Source of the DNA: an uncultured Eubacteriales bacterium
Lineage (GTDB): Bacteria; Bacillota; Clostridia; Christensenellales; Borkfalkiaceae
Length of the DNA: 39,364 nt
NCBI GenBank assembly: GCA_900548285.1
Contig: URKE01000016.1
Coordinates: forward strand, 1 to 39,364
Direction: 5' to 3'
In this document: piece after piece, positions 18,301 through 26,400 of the stretch
Layout: each line of letters opens with the position of its first letter
Position numbering within the stretch: position 1 is the stretch's first letter
Notes under the pieces: generated by a model
Told to the model about the DNA's origin: nothing
The model's input: the letters and a program-made list of their open reading frames with translations, nothing else
Databases searched by the model: none
Translations under genes and position numbers: made by a program

Positions 18301-18996
18301 TATTCCTCTTTCGTGAGCGGCCGAAACGAGCCGTTTAAGCCCGGCGTCGCCGCCGAAACAGGAATCCACGTCGGTCAGATCGTCCGCGCCGTAACCGGCG
18401 TTGTGCGTCGCCGCCCAGACGGGGTTGATGCTTATCGCGTTCACGCCGAAAGATGCTATATAATCCAATTTTCTTATAATTCCGTCCAGATCGCCACCGA
18501 AATAATCTTCGCCGCCGAAATGCCCGTTTCCCCAGGCGTTTTCCTGCGTGAGACCGGAATTTCCCTTGTCGTTTAAAACGTCTCCGTTAAAGAAACTGTC
18601 GGGCATAATCTGATACCATAGCGCGCCTTTCGACCACTTCGGAACACTGAAATCGGGCGTAAGGATAAAATCTTTCGTTTTATCGGTTTTTAATTCCTTG
18701 CCGCCCGCGTCATATATATATTCAACGCCGTTTTCAATCCATACGAAATGAAAGCGAACGTTGTTTTTCGCTAATTTAATCTTTGAAAAACGGTATTCGT
18801 AACTTCCGTTTTTACACAAAAAATAAGTTTTTTCTCTTTTATAGCGATTTACGGAAAGATTGAAAAGTTCTTCCGTATACTCTATAAAAACCTCGGCTTC
18901 GCCTTTAATCCTTACCTTTACGGTAACTTCGTCTCCGCTTTTCGGAGTGAGCGTACCGAGATAATCTCCGCACGCGCAGTAAAATAATTCCGCCAT
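15334..18996 (-). CDS. Intracellular GH13 amylase-like enzyme with long beta-sandwich tail
   Basis: This 1220-residue protein begins MAELFYCACGDYLG and has no signal peptide; GAGG lies 7 nt before the ATG. Residues 10-110 form an N-terminal sandwich as in neopullulanase-type enzymes. The GH13 barrel follows: nucleophile Asp325 in DAWRMDVGN, acid/base Glu364 in LLITEN, and His427-Asp428 in NHITTHD, so the catalytic residues are complete. The usual '(F/Y)PDRF.NGD' is MPDSFFNGD and the usual region-I neighbourhood is HNAGYGADD, both shared only with the extracellular paralogue at 23481. After a short all-beta domain, residues about 620-1220 appear to be further beta-sandwich modules (laminin G/concanavalin-like). 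It probably cleaves imported alpha-gluco-oligosaccharides. Such a tail on a cytoplasmic amylase is unusual. Confidence 0.85.
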   Translation of the reverse strand: MAELFYCACGDYLGTLTPKSGDEVTVKVRIKGEAEVFIEYTEELFNLSVNRYKREKTYFLCKNGSYEYRFSKIKLAKNNVRFHFVWIENGVEYIYDAGGKELKTDKTKDFILTPDFSVPKWSKGALWYQIMPDSFFNGDVLNDKGNSGLTQENAWGNGHFGGEDYFGGDLDGIIRKLDYIASFGVNAISINPVWAATHNAGYGADDLTDVDSCFGGDAGLKRLVSAAHERGIKVCLDGVFDYIVPKAKWYNADGLYPFAGGVKEGDPYYDIFLRDECGRTIPSFWGQPLVDFSSDKARAIIYENDDSIVKTYLKPPYNIDAWRMDVGNIYEGSDPERFGNSVDVMRDMRKNIKEVNPDALLITENDLPKMRAFAVNDSKWNYELGVPVRDWAAGKKTETEFAKLIDENTKSLSVENVNACFNHITTHDTARITDTAGGDINAVKAAAIFDMTFPGAPSIYFGDENGEKGKPYPSMGLAAPTSFGSMSWYDGDRNAEIFAIYRTLGKERAENRDFYSDAGYEILLSDDEAKVLVFVRFKNDEIRIIATNRSAEAKSVVVDISAYDDCGEYTDILSGSAAETDNGKITLTVFPGGALFAKGGKATEIDGYSTSGVVKTRTGEYEVSGEISFETFGSFSVSYAGNFGEKTEISFDKFSVAITDGGVYVGGKIVCGGAIGKVALIRDKFLTLKVDDKEIFVCRDVLPAKSTVRFKAENAAVKIVKESSGACAYADFSDYGGNFFTEAKGEIVDGKLKLNGERAFTSVRCDDFTFTAGLCGNGGIVVGDGKQELSFRYENGNLTVDLLGVTVGRAAVSEAPGYLKVEKCGTRYRFIAIGETQSVTAAENVRFNISEIYVGVFSDEECLFTKAYFGDNGKTLRNYSKDVFDLSTKEYADSLSKPVLRAVKGEILPCYAGYEAAGGESEMVIDGKYKNFTLLFSIETNNATAELNCGRLKLTVADKETSFGFNDNKIRIRRKSVKSDFIIVKNNERAYLYENGLFVGESEAENEIFGVFFKGDGNYKLTNIGINRSGVSYVTGRGKIFPMKEGFDISSEWVETAYAYYGKAVQNFAFSANVKFNRSASVSEGYFSVCFGLKAGDYPENRGAAIRFYKETKKAELTVNGEKTAESDIPAFDNESFYAVIANVNGIIRLYVAPNEYEKNCKLLFEAATDMKEGGCITFFNRQTRALICNAKLKSIDGFSDAEDYISNVVIAPSKHRYMI

Positions 18997-19035
18997 CGTT
19001 TAACCTCGCGCGATGTTTTAAAAACTTTTTTTATC

Positions 19036-19083
19036 GCTTGTACAGCGGGATTTTTCTTTAACGAATATCCCGCTGCTTCAAGC
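19036..19083. other. Long stem-loop in the GH13 leader
   Basis: CAGCGGGAT (19043-19051) pairs with ATCCCGCTG (19067-19075), extended by GCTTG/CAAGC on the outside, giving a stem of about 14 bp around a 15-nt loop. It lies between the predicted promoter at 19136-19164 and the start at 18996. No T-run follows directly on the minus strand (a T5 comes some 13 nt later), so it may be a weak terminator of the upstream operon, an attenuator or an mRNA-stabilising structure. Confidence 0.55.
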
Positions 19084-19135
19084 GCTGACAATCACTCGCG
19101 GCAAAGTTTATTCACCGCGAACGAATGTCGGTTTT

Positions 19136-19164
19136 ATTTTATTTTTTTTCGGCGAAAATGTAAA
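19136..19164 (-). promoter_or_regulatory. Internal promoter before the intracellular GH13 gene, with palindromic spacer
   Basis: On the minus strand TTTACA (19159-19164) and TAAAAT (19136-19141) are 17 nt apart. The spacer holds the perfect odd palindrome TTTTCG-C-CGAAAA (19146-19158), well placed for a repressor to block polymerase. It would drive the GH13-DMT-GH36 part of the run independently and would fill the otherwise unexplained 178-nt gap. Confidence 0.55.
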
Positions 19165-19174
19165 TCGTTTAAGA

Positions 19175-21649
19175 TCAGTTTTCCTTTTTCTTGCGAACGA
19201 ACATAATCGCGCCGCCGATAACAACCAACGCGGTCATTCCGACAGAACCGATACCGCCGAAGCAGCCGCCCGCGGTCGCGGAATTCTCTAACGTGCTTCC
19301 GCTTGTCGAAGCCTCTTCGCTGCCGGTCGAACCGCTTTCACCGGACTCGGTTCCGGAATCGGATTCGGACGGATCGGGTTCCGGCTTTGCTTTAACGGTG
19401 AATTCGCCTTTCACGGTAAGGGCGCCGTAAGTGAACGTGACTTCCTGAACGCCGCTCTTATTTTTATCGTAACCGCCGACGGTAACGTCCGCCGTAACGT
19501 CGGTTTCCGCGCCGCTCGCCATTATAGCCGTAACGGTGTAACCGCCGAGGTCTTCGCCATACTCGAATTCTTCCTTCTGAGTATCCAGAACTATTCGAGT
19601 AGCATAATCGACAAGATTAACTGTTACCGTTGCTTTAAATACCGCGGTCGCATCCTCGTATTTGATAATTACGTCTTGTTCGCCTAAAAGTTCGGGATTA
19701 TAAGTAACGGTAACTCCGGCATCGGTCAACGCGATTTCTTTTTCGGTTTTATCGGATAAAGTTATTTTTAGTTTGCCGCCGACGAGTTCGTCACCGAATT
19801 TCTGCGCCGTGGGAGCCTCGGTAACGGCCATGGACTCGCTGTAAACCTTCGTTCCCGTTTCTTCGGCAAAATCGATGTCGGTCGTGTAGAATTTAACGTC
19901 GGAGAAAGTTGCAGCCGTACCCCTTGTGAACAAATTCATAACGGGTTTGCCTTCGGGCAATTCGAATTCGCCGGAGATATTCTGATGACCTTTTATGGCG
20001 AACTTCGCCGCGCCGTTTTCGATTTTGATCGTTACGGAATAGGTTCCGTTATGCGCCGCGCTGAGCGCACACGCTCCGAATTGCTTGGCAGGGGTTTCCT
20101 GAGTGCCGTTTCCGGTAATTTTGAAAACGTAAGTATCGGCATTGTAATGCGCAAGCAAGTTGTAAGTCGCGCCGTCTGCGCCTTGCCAGAAAGTAACGCC
20201 GGGAACTTCCCACACGTTAGCGGGAGCAGAATCCATCGTTACCGTATAGGACATCACGAGATTCAATTTTGTGGCAGACAAATTCTCTCCGCCGAACGCC
20301 GAAGAAAGCGCGACCTGTTTATCGTATCCGCCGACGCCGTCGGGAGCGGAATAACTGCCGTTTTCAACGTCGAAATATCCGAGTTTACCCTCTGTCGGCT
20401 CGGCGTCGATAAAGCCTAAATACTGCGCGTCGACAATGTCGTTGAAGTCATAATCCCCTGCGTTTTTAACTTTAACGGATATTCCGCAAAAAGCGGTCGC
20501 TCCGTTGTTTCCGAACACGAATTCCGCCTTGCCCGCGCCCAATTCCACGTCGGAATGATACACGGTGCCTGCCAGGGCTACGTTTGCAATGCCGTTTTTA
20601 ATGTTGACCTTAACCCCGTACGCGTAAGGGAAATTATACTTTTTGCTTCCGTCTTCTTTGACGTCATAATATCCGTGGTATGCCGAAGAATATACCGGCG
20701 AACCTTCCGAACTGCCCCTGAATATCTGTGTAATTCCGTTCGACCCGTTTCTGACGCCTATGCTCGCGCCACCCTCTGTAGTGTAAAAACCTATTATGGG
20801 AACGTTCCACCACGCATCGCCTATGGTTTCGCCCGTGTCGACTGCGGTAAATTTCATTTCGACTTCAAGGTCGGACGTTTTTTCATATTTGCCGGTTTTT
20901 ACGTTTTTAACGTACTTGCCTTTTCCGATAATCGTGGGCAACGTTACGGAATCGCTGCTTGCGGGAATGAATAAATCCGACACGGTGAAACCCTCTATTT
21001 CGGTTTCGTCGTTTATGTCGACGTATTCTTTATCTTCGATTTTAAGGCTGAGATCGGTCATGTAACCATAGAATCCGGCGCAGAAATCGATACCGAAAGC
21101 AAGCGGAGTCGCATCGTAATTTACCGTACCGTAAGACGTTTCGCCTACGAAAAACTCCGCAGACGTAGCCGTGGTTACGATTTTAAGGCTCCAGGAACCG
21201 AGAATGGTTGTGTGTTGCGCCCATGCGTTCACGTTGATAGGAACGTTCTCGGTTACGCCTATTTTACCCGTGAACACCTGCAACACACCGTTACGGATAA
21301 CTCTCGCCCAGACCTGGAAGGACTTATCTTCGGTTTCCCTTATTATGATATAGGGGTCGTTGCTATAGTCGTTCGTATAAGGCATAAAATCAACGCCTTT
21401 CGCGGTAATCGTAGCGGTCACGTTGGTTTTGTCCTGAATTTCATCCCATTTAACGGGAACGTCTATACGCTTATCCGTAGCGACGTCCGCCACGACGGAA
21501 TACGCGGCTTCGGTGTACGTCTTTTCGGCCGTCGGGTCGATCGTCATGTTTTCGGCGCGCGCCGTCAGCGTTGAAAACGCAAATGTAAGACACAATGCGA
21601 TAAACATTGCCAACACGCCCAAAAACGTTTTTTGTGTTTTTGTTTTCAT
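19175..21649 (-). CDS. Secreted beta-sandwich surface protein with Cys-containing C-terminal anchor
   Basis: This 824-residue protein has a signal peptide (about 1-32, cleaved after TARA). Three repeated modules of roughly 170-190 residues, with the pattern 'F.AG/VTFW…GI.V.I.NG.A.FA(I/L).G', look like laminin G or concanavalin-type sandwiches. An Ig-like domain follows (about 690-765, ending TYGALTVKGEFTVK). A Ser/Gly/Glu linker leads to GGCFGGIG, one hydrophobic helix and RKKKEN. There is no LPXTG; the Cys before the helix and the basic tail suggest a different sorting signal. GGAGG lies 7 nt before the ATG. I see no catalytic motif. As part of the operon it probably binds polysaccharide for the extracellular GH13 lipoprotein. 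Confidence 0.75.
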   Translation of the reverse strand: MKTKTQKTFLGVLAMFIALCLTFAFSTLTARAENMTIDPTAEKTYTEAAYSVVADVATDKRIDVPVKWDEIQDKTNVTATITAKGVDFMPYTNDYSNDPYIIIRETEDKSFQVWARVIRNGVLQVFTGKIGVTENVPINVNAWAQHTTILGSWSLKIVTTATSAEFFVGETSYGTVNYDATPLAFGIDFCAGFYGYMTDLSLKIEDKEYVDINDETEIEGFTVSDLFIPASSDSVTLPTIIGKGKYVKNVKTGKYEKTSDLEVEMKFTAVDTGETIGDAWWNVPIIGFYTTEGGASIGVRNGSNGITQIFRGSSEGSPVYSSAYHGYYDVKEDGSKKYNFPYAYGVKVNIKNGIANVALAGTVYHSDVELGAGKAEFVFGNNGATAFCGISVKVKNAGDYDFNDIVDAQYLGFIDAEPTEGKLGYFDVENGSYSAPDGVGGYDKQVALSSAFGGENLSATKLNLVMSYTVTMDSAPANVWEVPGVTFWQGADGATYNLLAHYNADTYVFKITGNGTQETPAKQFGACALSAAHNGTYSVTIKIENGAAKFAIKGHQNISGEFELPEGKPVMNLFTRGTAATFSDVKFYTTDIDFAEETGTKVYSESMAVTEAPTAQKFGDELVGGKLKITLSDKTEKEIALTDAGVTVTYNPELLGEQDVIIKYEDATAVFKATVTVNLVDYATRIVLDTQKEEFEYGEDLGGYTVTAIMASGAETDVTADVTVGGYDKNKSGVQEVTFTYGALTVKGEFTVKAKPEPDPSESDSGTESGESGSTGSEEASTSGSTLENSATAGGCFGGIGSVGMTALVVIGGAIMFVRKKKEN

Positions 21650-21670
21650 CTTTTTACCTCCGAATTTTTT

Positions 21671-21694
21671 ATTATACGGCTATGCCGTTATAAT
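21671..21694. other. Stem-loop in the 60-nt gap before the anchored surface protein
   Basis: ATTAT-ACGGC pairs with GCCGT-ATAAT (one bulged base) around a 3-nt loop. On the plus strand CTTTTT follows; on the minus strand, where the genes read, an A-run follows, so it is not a normal terminator for the operon. It ends about 20 nt before the GGAGG site of the downstream gene and could affect its translation. Confidence 0.4.
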
Positions 21695-21709
21695 CTTTTT
21701 AAGCGCGGA

Positions 21710-22600
21710 TTAAACAATTCCGCAATAAATAACTATTGTTAAAATCGCATACAACGCAGCCGTTCCGAAGAACGAAACCCTGTCGTCCGAAGTTATTTTC
21801 AAAAGAGGTTTTTCTCCGTTATCCCCTTTAAAAAACAGTTGTATCGAAGCCGTCGCGGCAAGAAACAACAACCCTATGCCCGCAGATACAAATCCGTAAT
21901 ACTTAGCCGTTTCGGGCGAAGTTACGAGCGTGTAAGAGAACGGTAAAGTCGTTATCAGCGGAAAAACTATATTTACGAGCGAATAAACGAGCGTGATTAT
22001 CAACGGCGCGATCGTCTTGTCGCCGCATTTTTTCATGCTTGCCGAAGCGAGAACGTTCAACATCAGCGCGATCACCGCGCTTTCGGGAGAAAACTCGCAA
22101 AGCGAAGCGTATACCGCGACCATTAAAACCCCGCGTTTTTTATCGGCGAAGTATCCGCCGAGCGCGCCGTAATAAAACGTCGCCGATAACGCCGGCAACA
22201 AAACGCCTTTAAGCGAAATCGTTGCGATTATCTCGCCGGCAGTCGGGTTTACGGACGAAGTAAAAATGATTATCTTTCCCGTAAAGCCCTCGTAAAGCGA
22301 AACAATACCGCTATAACAGAACGCCGCGAAGAAACAGAACGTTATTCCGGACAAAACGCCGCAAATGATATTCGTCGTTCCCGTTTTGCCGTTAAACGCT
22401 TCGTTTGCAAGTTTCCGCTTATACTCGCCTTTTGAAACGAATAACGGAAACAACAGACACGCCGCCGCAAAAATCGCTGTTTTAAGCGACAGGAAAAGGT
22501 ACGGCATGCCGAACCTTGCCTGCAAAACGTACAGCAGAAAACTCAGAAAAGTCAGCGAGGCGCAGAAAAACCCCGAAATTATGGATTTATCGGTTTTCAT
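21710..22600 (-). CDS. Polytopic membrane protein, CPBP-like without catalytic residues
   Basis: This 296-residue protein has about eight hydrophobic helices. The stretch LLPALSATFYYGALGGYF (134-151), then VYASLCEFSP (163-172), then IITLVYSLVNI (201-211) has the spacing of the three conserved helices of CPBP (CAAX/ABI) intramembrane proteases, which normally carry EExxxR, FxxxH and HxxxN. Here the Glu pair is Ala-Thr, the Arg is Tyr and the His positions are not His. It would be a dead member, if it belongs there at all; a new membrane family is the alternative. Its ATG overlaps the stop of the 294-residue gene by 4 nt. Its neighbours are surface proteins, one of them with a Cys-containing anchor. 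Confidence 0.5.
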   Translation of the reverse strand: MKTDKSIISGFFCASLTFLSFLLYVLQARFGMPYLFLSLKTAIFAAACLLFPLFVSKGEYKRKLANEAFNGKTGTTNIICGVLSGITFCFFAAFCYSGIVSLYEGFTGKIIIFTSSVNPTAGEIIATISLKGVLLPALSATFYYGALGGYFADKKRGVLMVAVYASLCEFSPESAVIALMLNVLASASMKKCGDKTIAPLIITLVYSLVNIVFPLITTLPFSYTLVTSPETAKYYGFVSAGIGLLFLAATASIQLFFKGDNGEKPLLKITSDDRVSFFGTAALYAILTIVIYCGIV

Positions 22601-23481
22601 ACGCCGCCTCCGAGAATTTTAAGATAACTCTTTACGTCTTCCCTGTCCGTAATCGCATTATAATACGCGGTAGAATTCACTCCCGTATAAGAAGTTTCTC
22701 CGTTTTCGTCGGCGTATTCGAGAGCGGGCCGAACAAAACAAAACGGATATTTTTCAAGCGTTTCGTCGGGTTCAAGCGTTACTCTTATATAAGCCGACTT
22801 GCCCGCTTCGATTTCGTAACCGTCGAGTTGCGCCGGCTTGCCTGCCGTGTCGTAAACCGTAAACGAACTTTCGGTATAACGGAAATTCATTATCAGCTTT
22901 TTAAGATACACCGACTTTTCTCCGTTGTTGGAAACAAGCACCGTATACGAGGAGAATTGTTCGCTGCTTTGAGTGTACCCGCCGAAAGCGATATCCGAAT
23001 TTTTCGACTTTTTGCAAACAAGAATACAGATGCTGCCCAGATCGCAATACTTATCGCCGCTCTTCGAGGAAAGTTTTGCCTGCGATATATATGCGGGACA
23101 ATCGTCGTCGAATTCGTTTATATCGAGAACGAGCGACACGGAAAGTTTAGAAAAGTACGAGTCGGTGTAAGTATAGACTATCGAAACGTCCTTTTTGGAA
23201 TACTCTTTACCGTTTTCGCCTATCAGAGAAATATCTTCATACGATAAAAAAGACTTGTAATTGTCCTTTTTTACCTCGAAAACGGTGAGAGTTACGAGCG
23301 GATTCTGCGTTCGCCCGGTAAGACAGATACTGCTGTCCGTCCGCGCAAAATATATTCCGCCTGCCGGAAATTCCGACTGTTCGTTTTTTTTGGTTACAAC
23401 GCCGATTATTATCGAAGCCGCGCCGAGCGCCGCTATTGCGGCGGCGATAATCGCCGCCGCAACGGTTTTAATTTTTTTCAT
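22597..23481 (-). CDS. Membrane-anchored extracytoplasmic protein of unknown function
   Basis: This 294-residue protein has one N-terminal hydrophobic helix (about 7-30, rich in Ala and Ile) that reads as an uncleaved anchor. The rest is outside the cell and beta-rich; an Ig-like stretch is visible near 185-245 (VLVSNNGEKSVYLKKLIMNF, then EIEAGKSAYIRVTLEPDE). I recognise no family. Its start overlaps the stop of the extracellular GH13 gene by one base (TAATG) and its end overlaps the next gene by 4 nt, so the three are probably translated together. A scaffold or partner of the polytopic membrane protein is one possibility. Confidence 0.65.
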   Translation of the reverse strand: MKKIKTVAAAIIAAAIAALGAASIIIGVVTKKNEQSEFPAGGIYFARTDSSICLTGRTQNPLVTLTVFEVKKDNYKSFLSYEDISLIGENGKEYSKKDVSIVYTYTDSYFSKLSVSLVLDINEFDDDCPAYISQAKLSSKSGDKYCDLGSICILVCKKSKNSDIAFGGYTQSSEQFSSYTVLVSNNGEKSVYLKKLIMNFRYTESSFTVYDTAGKPAQLDGYEIEAGKSAYIRVTLEPDETLEKYPFCFVRPALEYADENGETSYTGVNSTAYYNAITDREDVKSYLKILGGGV

Positions 23482-26400
23482 TATTCCGCATATCCGCCGT
23501 CGGCGTTAAGTTCGCGAATCGAAATATCGCGGAAATACGCGACGCAGTTGCCCGCTACGAACGAAACGAAACCGCTTCGCATGTCGGTGGCGGTGTCTTT
23601 GCCTATAACGTAAGTCGCCTTCTTTCCTCCGCCGAGGTCGACGGTTATCCGTTTATTGTCGTCGGTGCCGTAAACTCTGATTTTCACGGTCATATATCCG
23701 TCTTCGTCGAGTTGCGCGCCGGACACTCCGCCGCCTTGCGCAAAGTAGACCATATTGCCGCCGCCGTTTGTGTAGAACAGATATCCGCCGTCGTCGTGGT
23801 TGTCCTTCCACGCGTTTTTATTGAGCAAGGAACCCGCCCAACTGCCCGAGCCGTGACTATAAATCTTGTAGGTCAGTTCGTAATTGTCGAATATACCCGC
23901 GTTGATCGTCAAACCCGTCGTCCAATCGCCCGTGCCGAGACCGACAAGACGCCTGTTTTCCGGGTCGACGTACCATGCGCCTTCATAAACCGTGAAGTCT
24001 TCCATCTGCTTTTTATCCGAGAAGTCCCACGATAATTCGTGTTTGCCCGCATTTTCAAACGCGTCGGTTTTTGCCGGCGTTTTTATCACGGGGCTTTCTA
24101 TCGCGCGCTCGGTGTAAAGCGTATTCTTCGTATAATCCTCGCCGGCTTTCAGACCGTACAAACCAAGCCTTGCAAGCGTAACTTTTGCATAGGAGGCGTA
24201 AATCTGCAAACTGCCGCCGACAGACCTGCCGAAATCATATTCAAGCACGGGTTTTTCGGAATAATTTTTCATTCCTTTTTCGGCGCCGTCGACGTATTTA
24301 TCGACATATACGCGGACTTTTCCGTTCTGAACGACTACAATAAAGAAGAAACTCCGATAATCGTAATCGGCTTTGACAACAGCCAACGTTTTGCCCTTTT
24401 CGGCGATCGTTATTTTGCCTGCGCTGTCTGCCGAAACAAGCATACCCTCCTTGTCGGGCGTTGCGCCCGCAAGTCCGTCGATAACGTAACCGAAAACCGC
24501 TGTTTTGGTGTTAAGATTTTTCTTCATCTGGACGTTGGCGGCGATTACGACGTCGGACACACCCGTCGACAACAACGAAGCAAGTCCGCCGTTATTGTTT
24601 GACGCGGTGATGATCACGTATCTGCTGTCCGGCACCACCGAATATCCTGCCATATGCAGCCAGTCCACGTAATAATGGAACGCGTTATAACTCGTCACCG
24701 CGAACGCGCATTTATGGCAGACTATCGTCTGTGTTCCGCCCGCATATTCCGGAATCACCTTTTCCATGATAAGAACCGGTTGTTCGTTCATAAACACGGA
24801 AATCTTTTTCTCTTCGTTGGCTATAACCACAAAGCGATATTGTTTCTCAAACGAGAAATTCTCTATGCGGTAAGAAGAAAGAACTTCATCGCCGTACATA
24901 AGGCTTACTTCGCCGTTTGCGGAAAGTTTCACTCTGCCGAAAGCAGCGCCGTCGCGCTGACCGAAACGGAATTCCACGTCGGCGTTTTCTCCGCCTTTTT
25001 CTTTTATCTGTAACGTGAACTCGGTTTTAAATCCCTTGAATTTTTCGCCGCCGAGCGTCATGACGCCTTCCGTCGCGGAAACGAGAGTCTGCTCGATACC
25101 GCCTGCGCAGTATTCCCATATACCGCCCGAAACGGACTGGGTTATCGTGCCTTGTACATACGAAAGAAGGTTGCTGTAATAATCTATATATCCGTAACGC
25201 TGATGGTCGGATTTGCTTGCGCCGTCTTTAATCGAATCTCCGAAGCAGAAATAACCGAACGTTGCGTCTTTGACGTCGCAATTCACTATGCCGGCATATA
25301 TTTCCGAATAATTGGAGTAAAGATTTTCGCCTACGGTAACGAAGTTGATTCCGTCCGTCGAATATCTGCCGGTATAAAACATACCGACCTTTTCAAGTTG
25401 AAGAACGATCGTTCCGTCGACGTCGTCCGCAAAGGCGAATTCGCTTGCCGTGCCGTTTACGCAATGTAACAGCGATATCGTCTTTTTACCGTTTTTATTT
25501 CTTCTCGCGAGCGTTACAAAATTGTTTTCGCTCTGCCATACCGTCACGCCCTGATATCCGTTTTCGGGCGAAGATTTAAGTTCTGCTTTAACCGAAAAAT
25601 CGGTCGCGCGGAAGGGAGCGAGGTAAGACACGGGTTTTTGGTTGCCCTTAAGCGTCGCGTCGCCGCCGCTCACGGTAACGTTTTCGTTTGCAATCATCAT
25701 TCCGCTATGCGGATTGTCGAAATCGTCGGCAAGTTGCGCGCTTGCAGAACAGAAAACGTCGACGTCGGAAATTTCTGCGGTTCCGCCGAGAGCGGCAAGC
25801 CCCGCATAAGCATAATAATCCATACCGACGTAAGTTTCCGATTCTTTATAAGCGAGTTTTTCGCCGTTTCTTTCGACGGTGACGAAGAATTTGCCTCCGT
25901 TATCTCTTTCCACCGTCAGTTTATCTCCGTCGGCGAAGTCGATTTCGGTTATGACGGAAAGTTCCCCGCCCTTCGTCGTTCTCGCAACGACTTCGGCTTT
26001 TCCCGCAGCGTTAAACACCAAGCCATAGGTTAACGATCCGACAGACTCGTCGTCGCGGATAAGCGCGGCATACGCGCCGCCGCTCTTGTGAACGAAAGAT
26101 ATTCCGCCGTTGTTATAAACGGGAAGATTTGCGAATTTTAAGTTGTCGCTTTTACCCGCAACCGTCCCGTTTCCTTGCAGAACAAGCGTTCCGGGCTGTT
26201 TTTCGTATACTTGCGCCGACGTTTCGCCGAGCGTAGTAAGTTCATATTTGCCCGCCCATTTATTAATATTCTTATTGACAAGCACCGCGCCGCCTTCCTG
26301 AACGTCGACGGTGACTTTGCCGTTGTCAATCGCATAAGTTTTACCCGTGAGATAATCGGTAAGCAGGTCGCCGTTTTTCATCGCCAGACAAGATACGTTT

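Noticed and set aside
21671..21694. Terminator splitting the long operon
   Set aside because: The T-run lies on the plus-strand side only, where no gene reads; the minus-strand RNA would have A residues after the stem.
22516..23247. 243-codon plus-strand frame
   Set aside because: It is antisense to two overlapping minus-strand membrane-protein genes, is Arg- and Phe-rich and has no supporting start signal.
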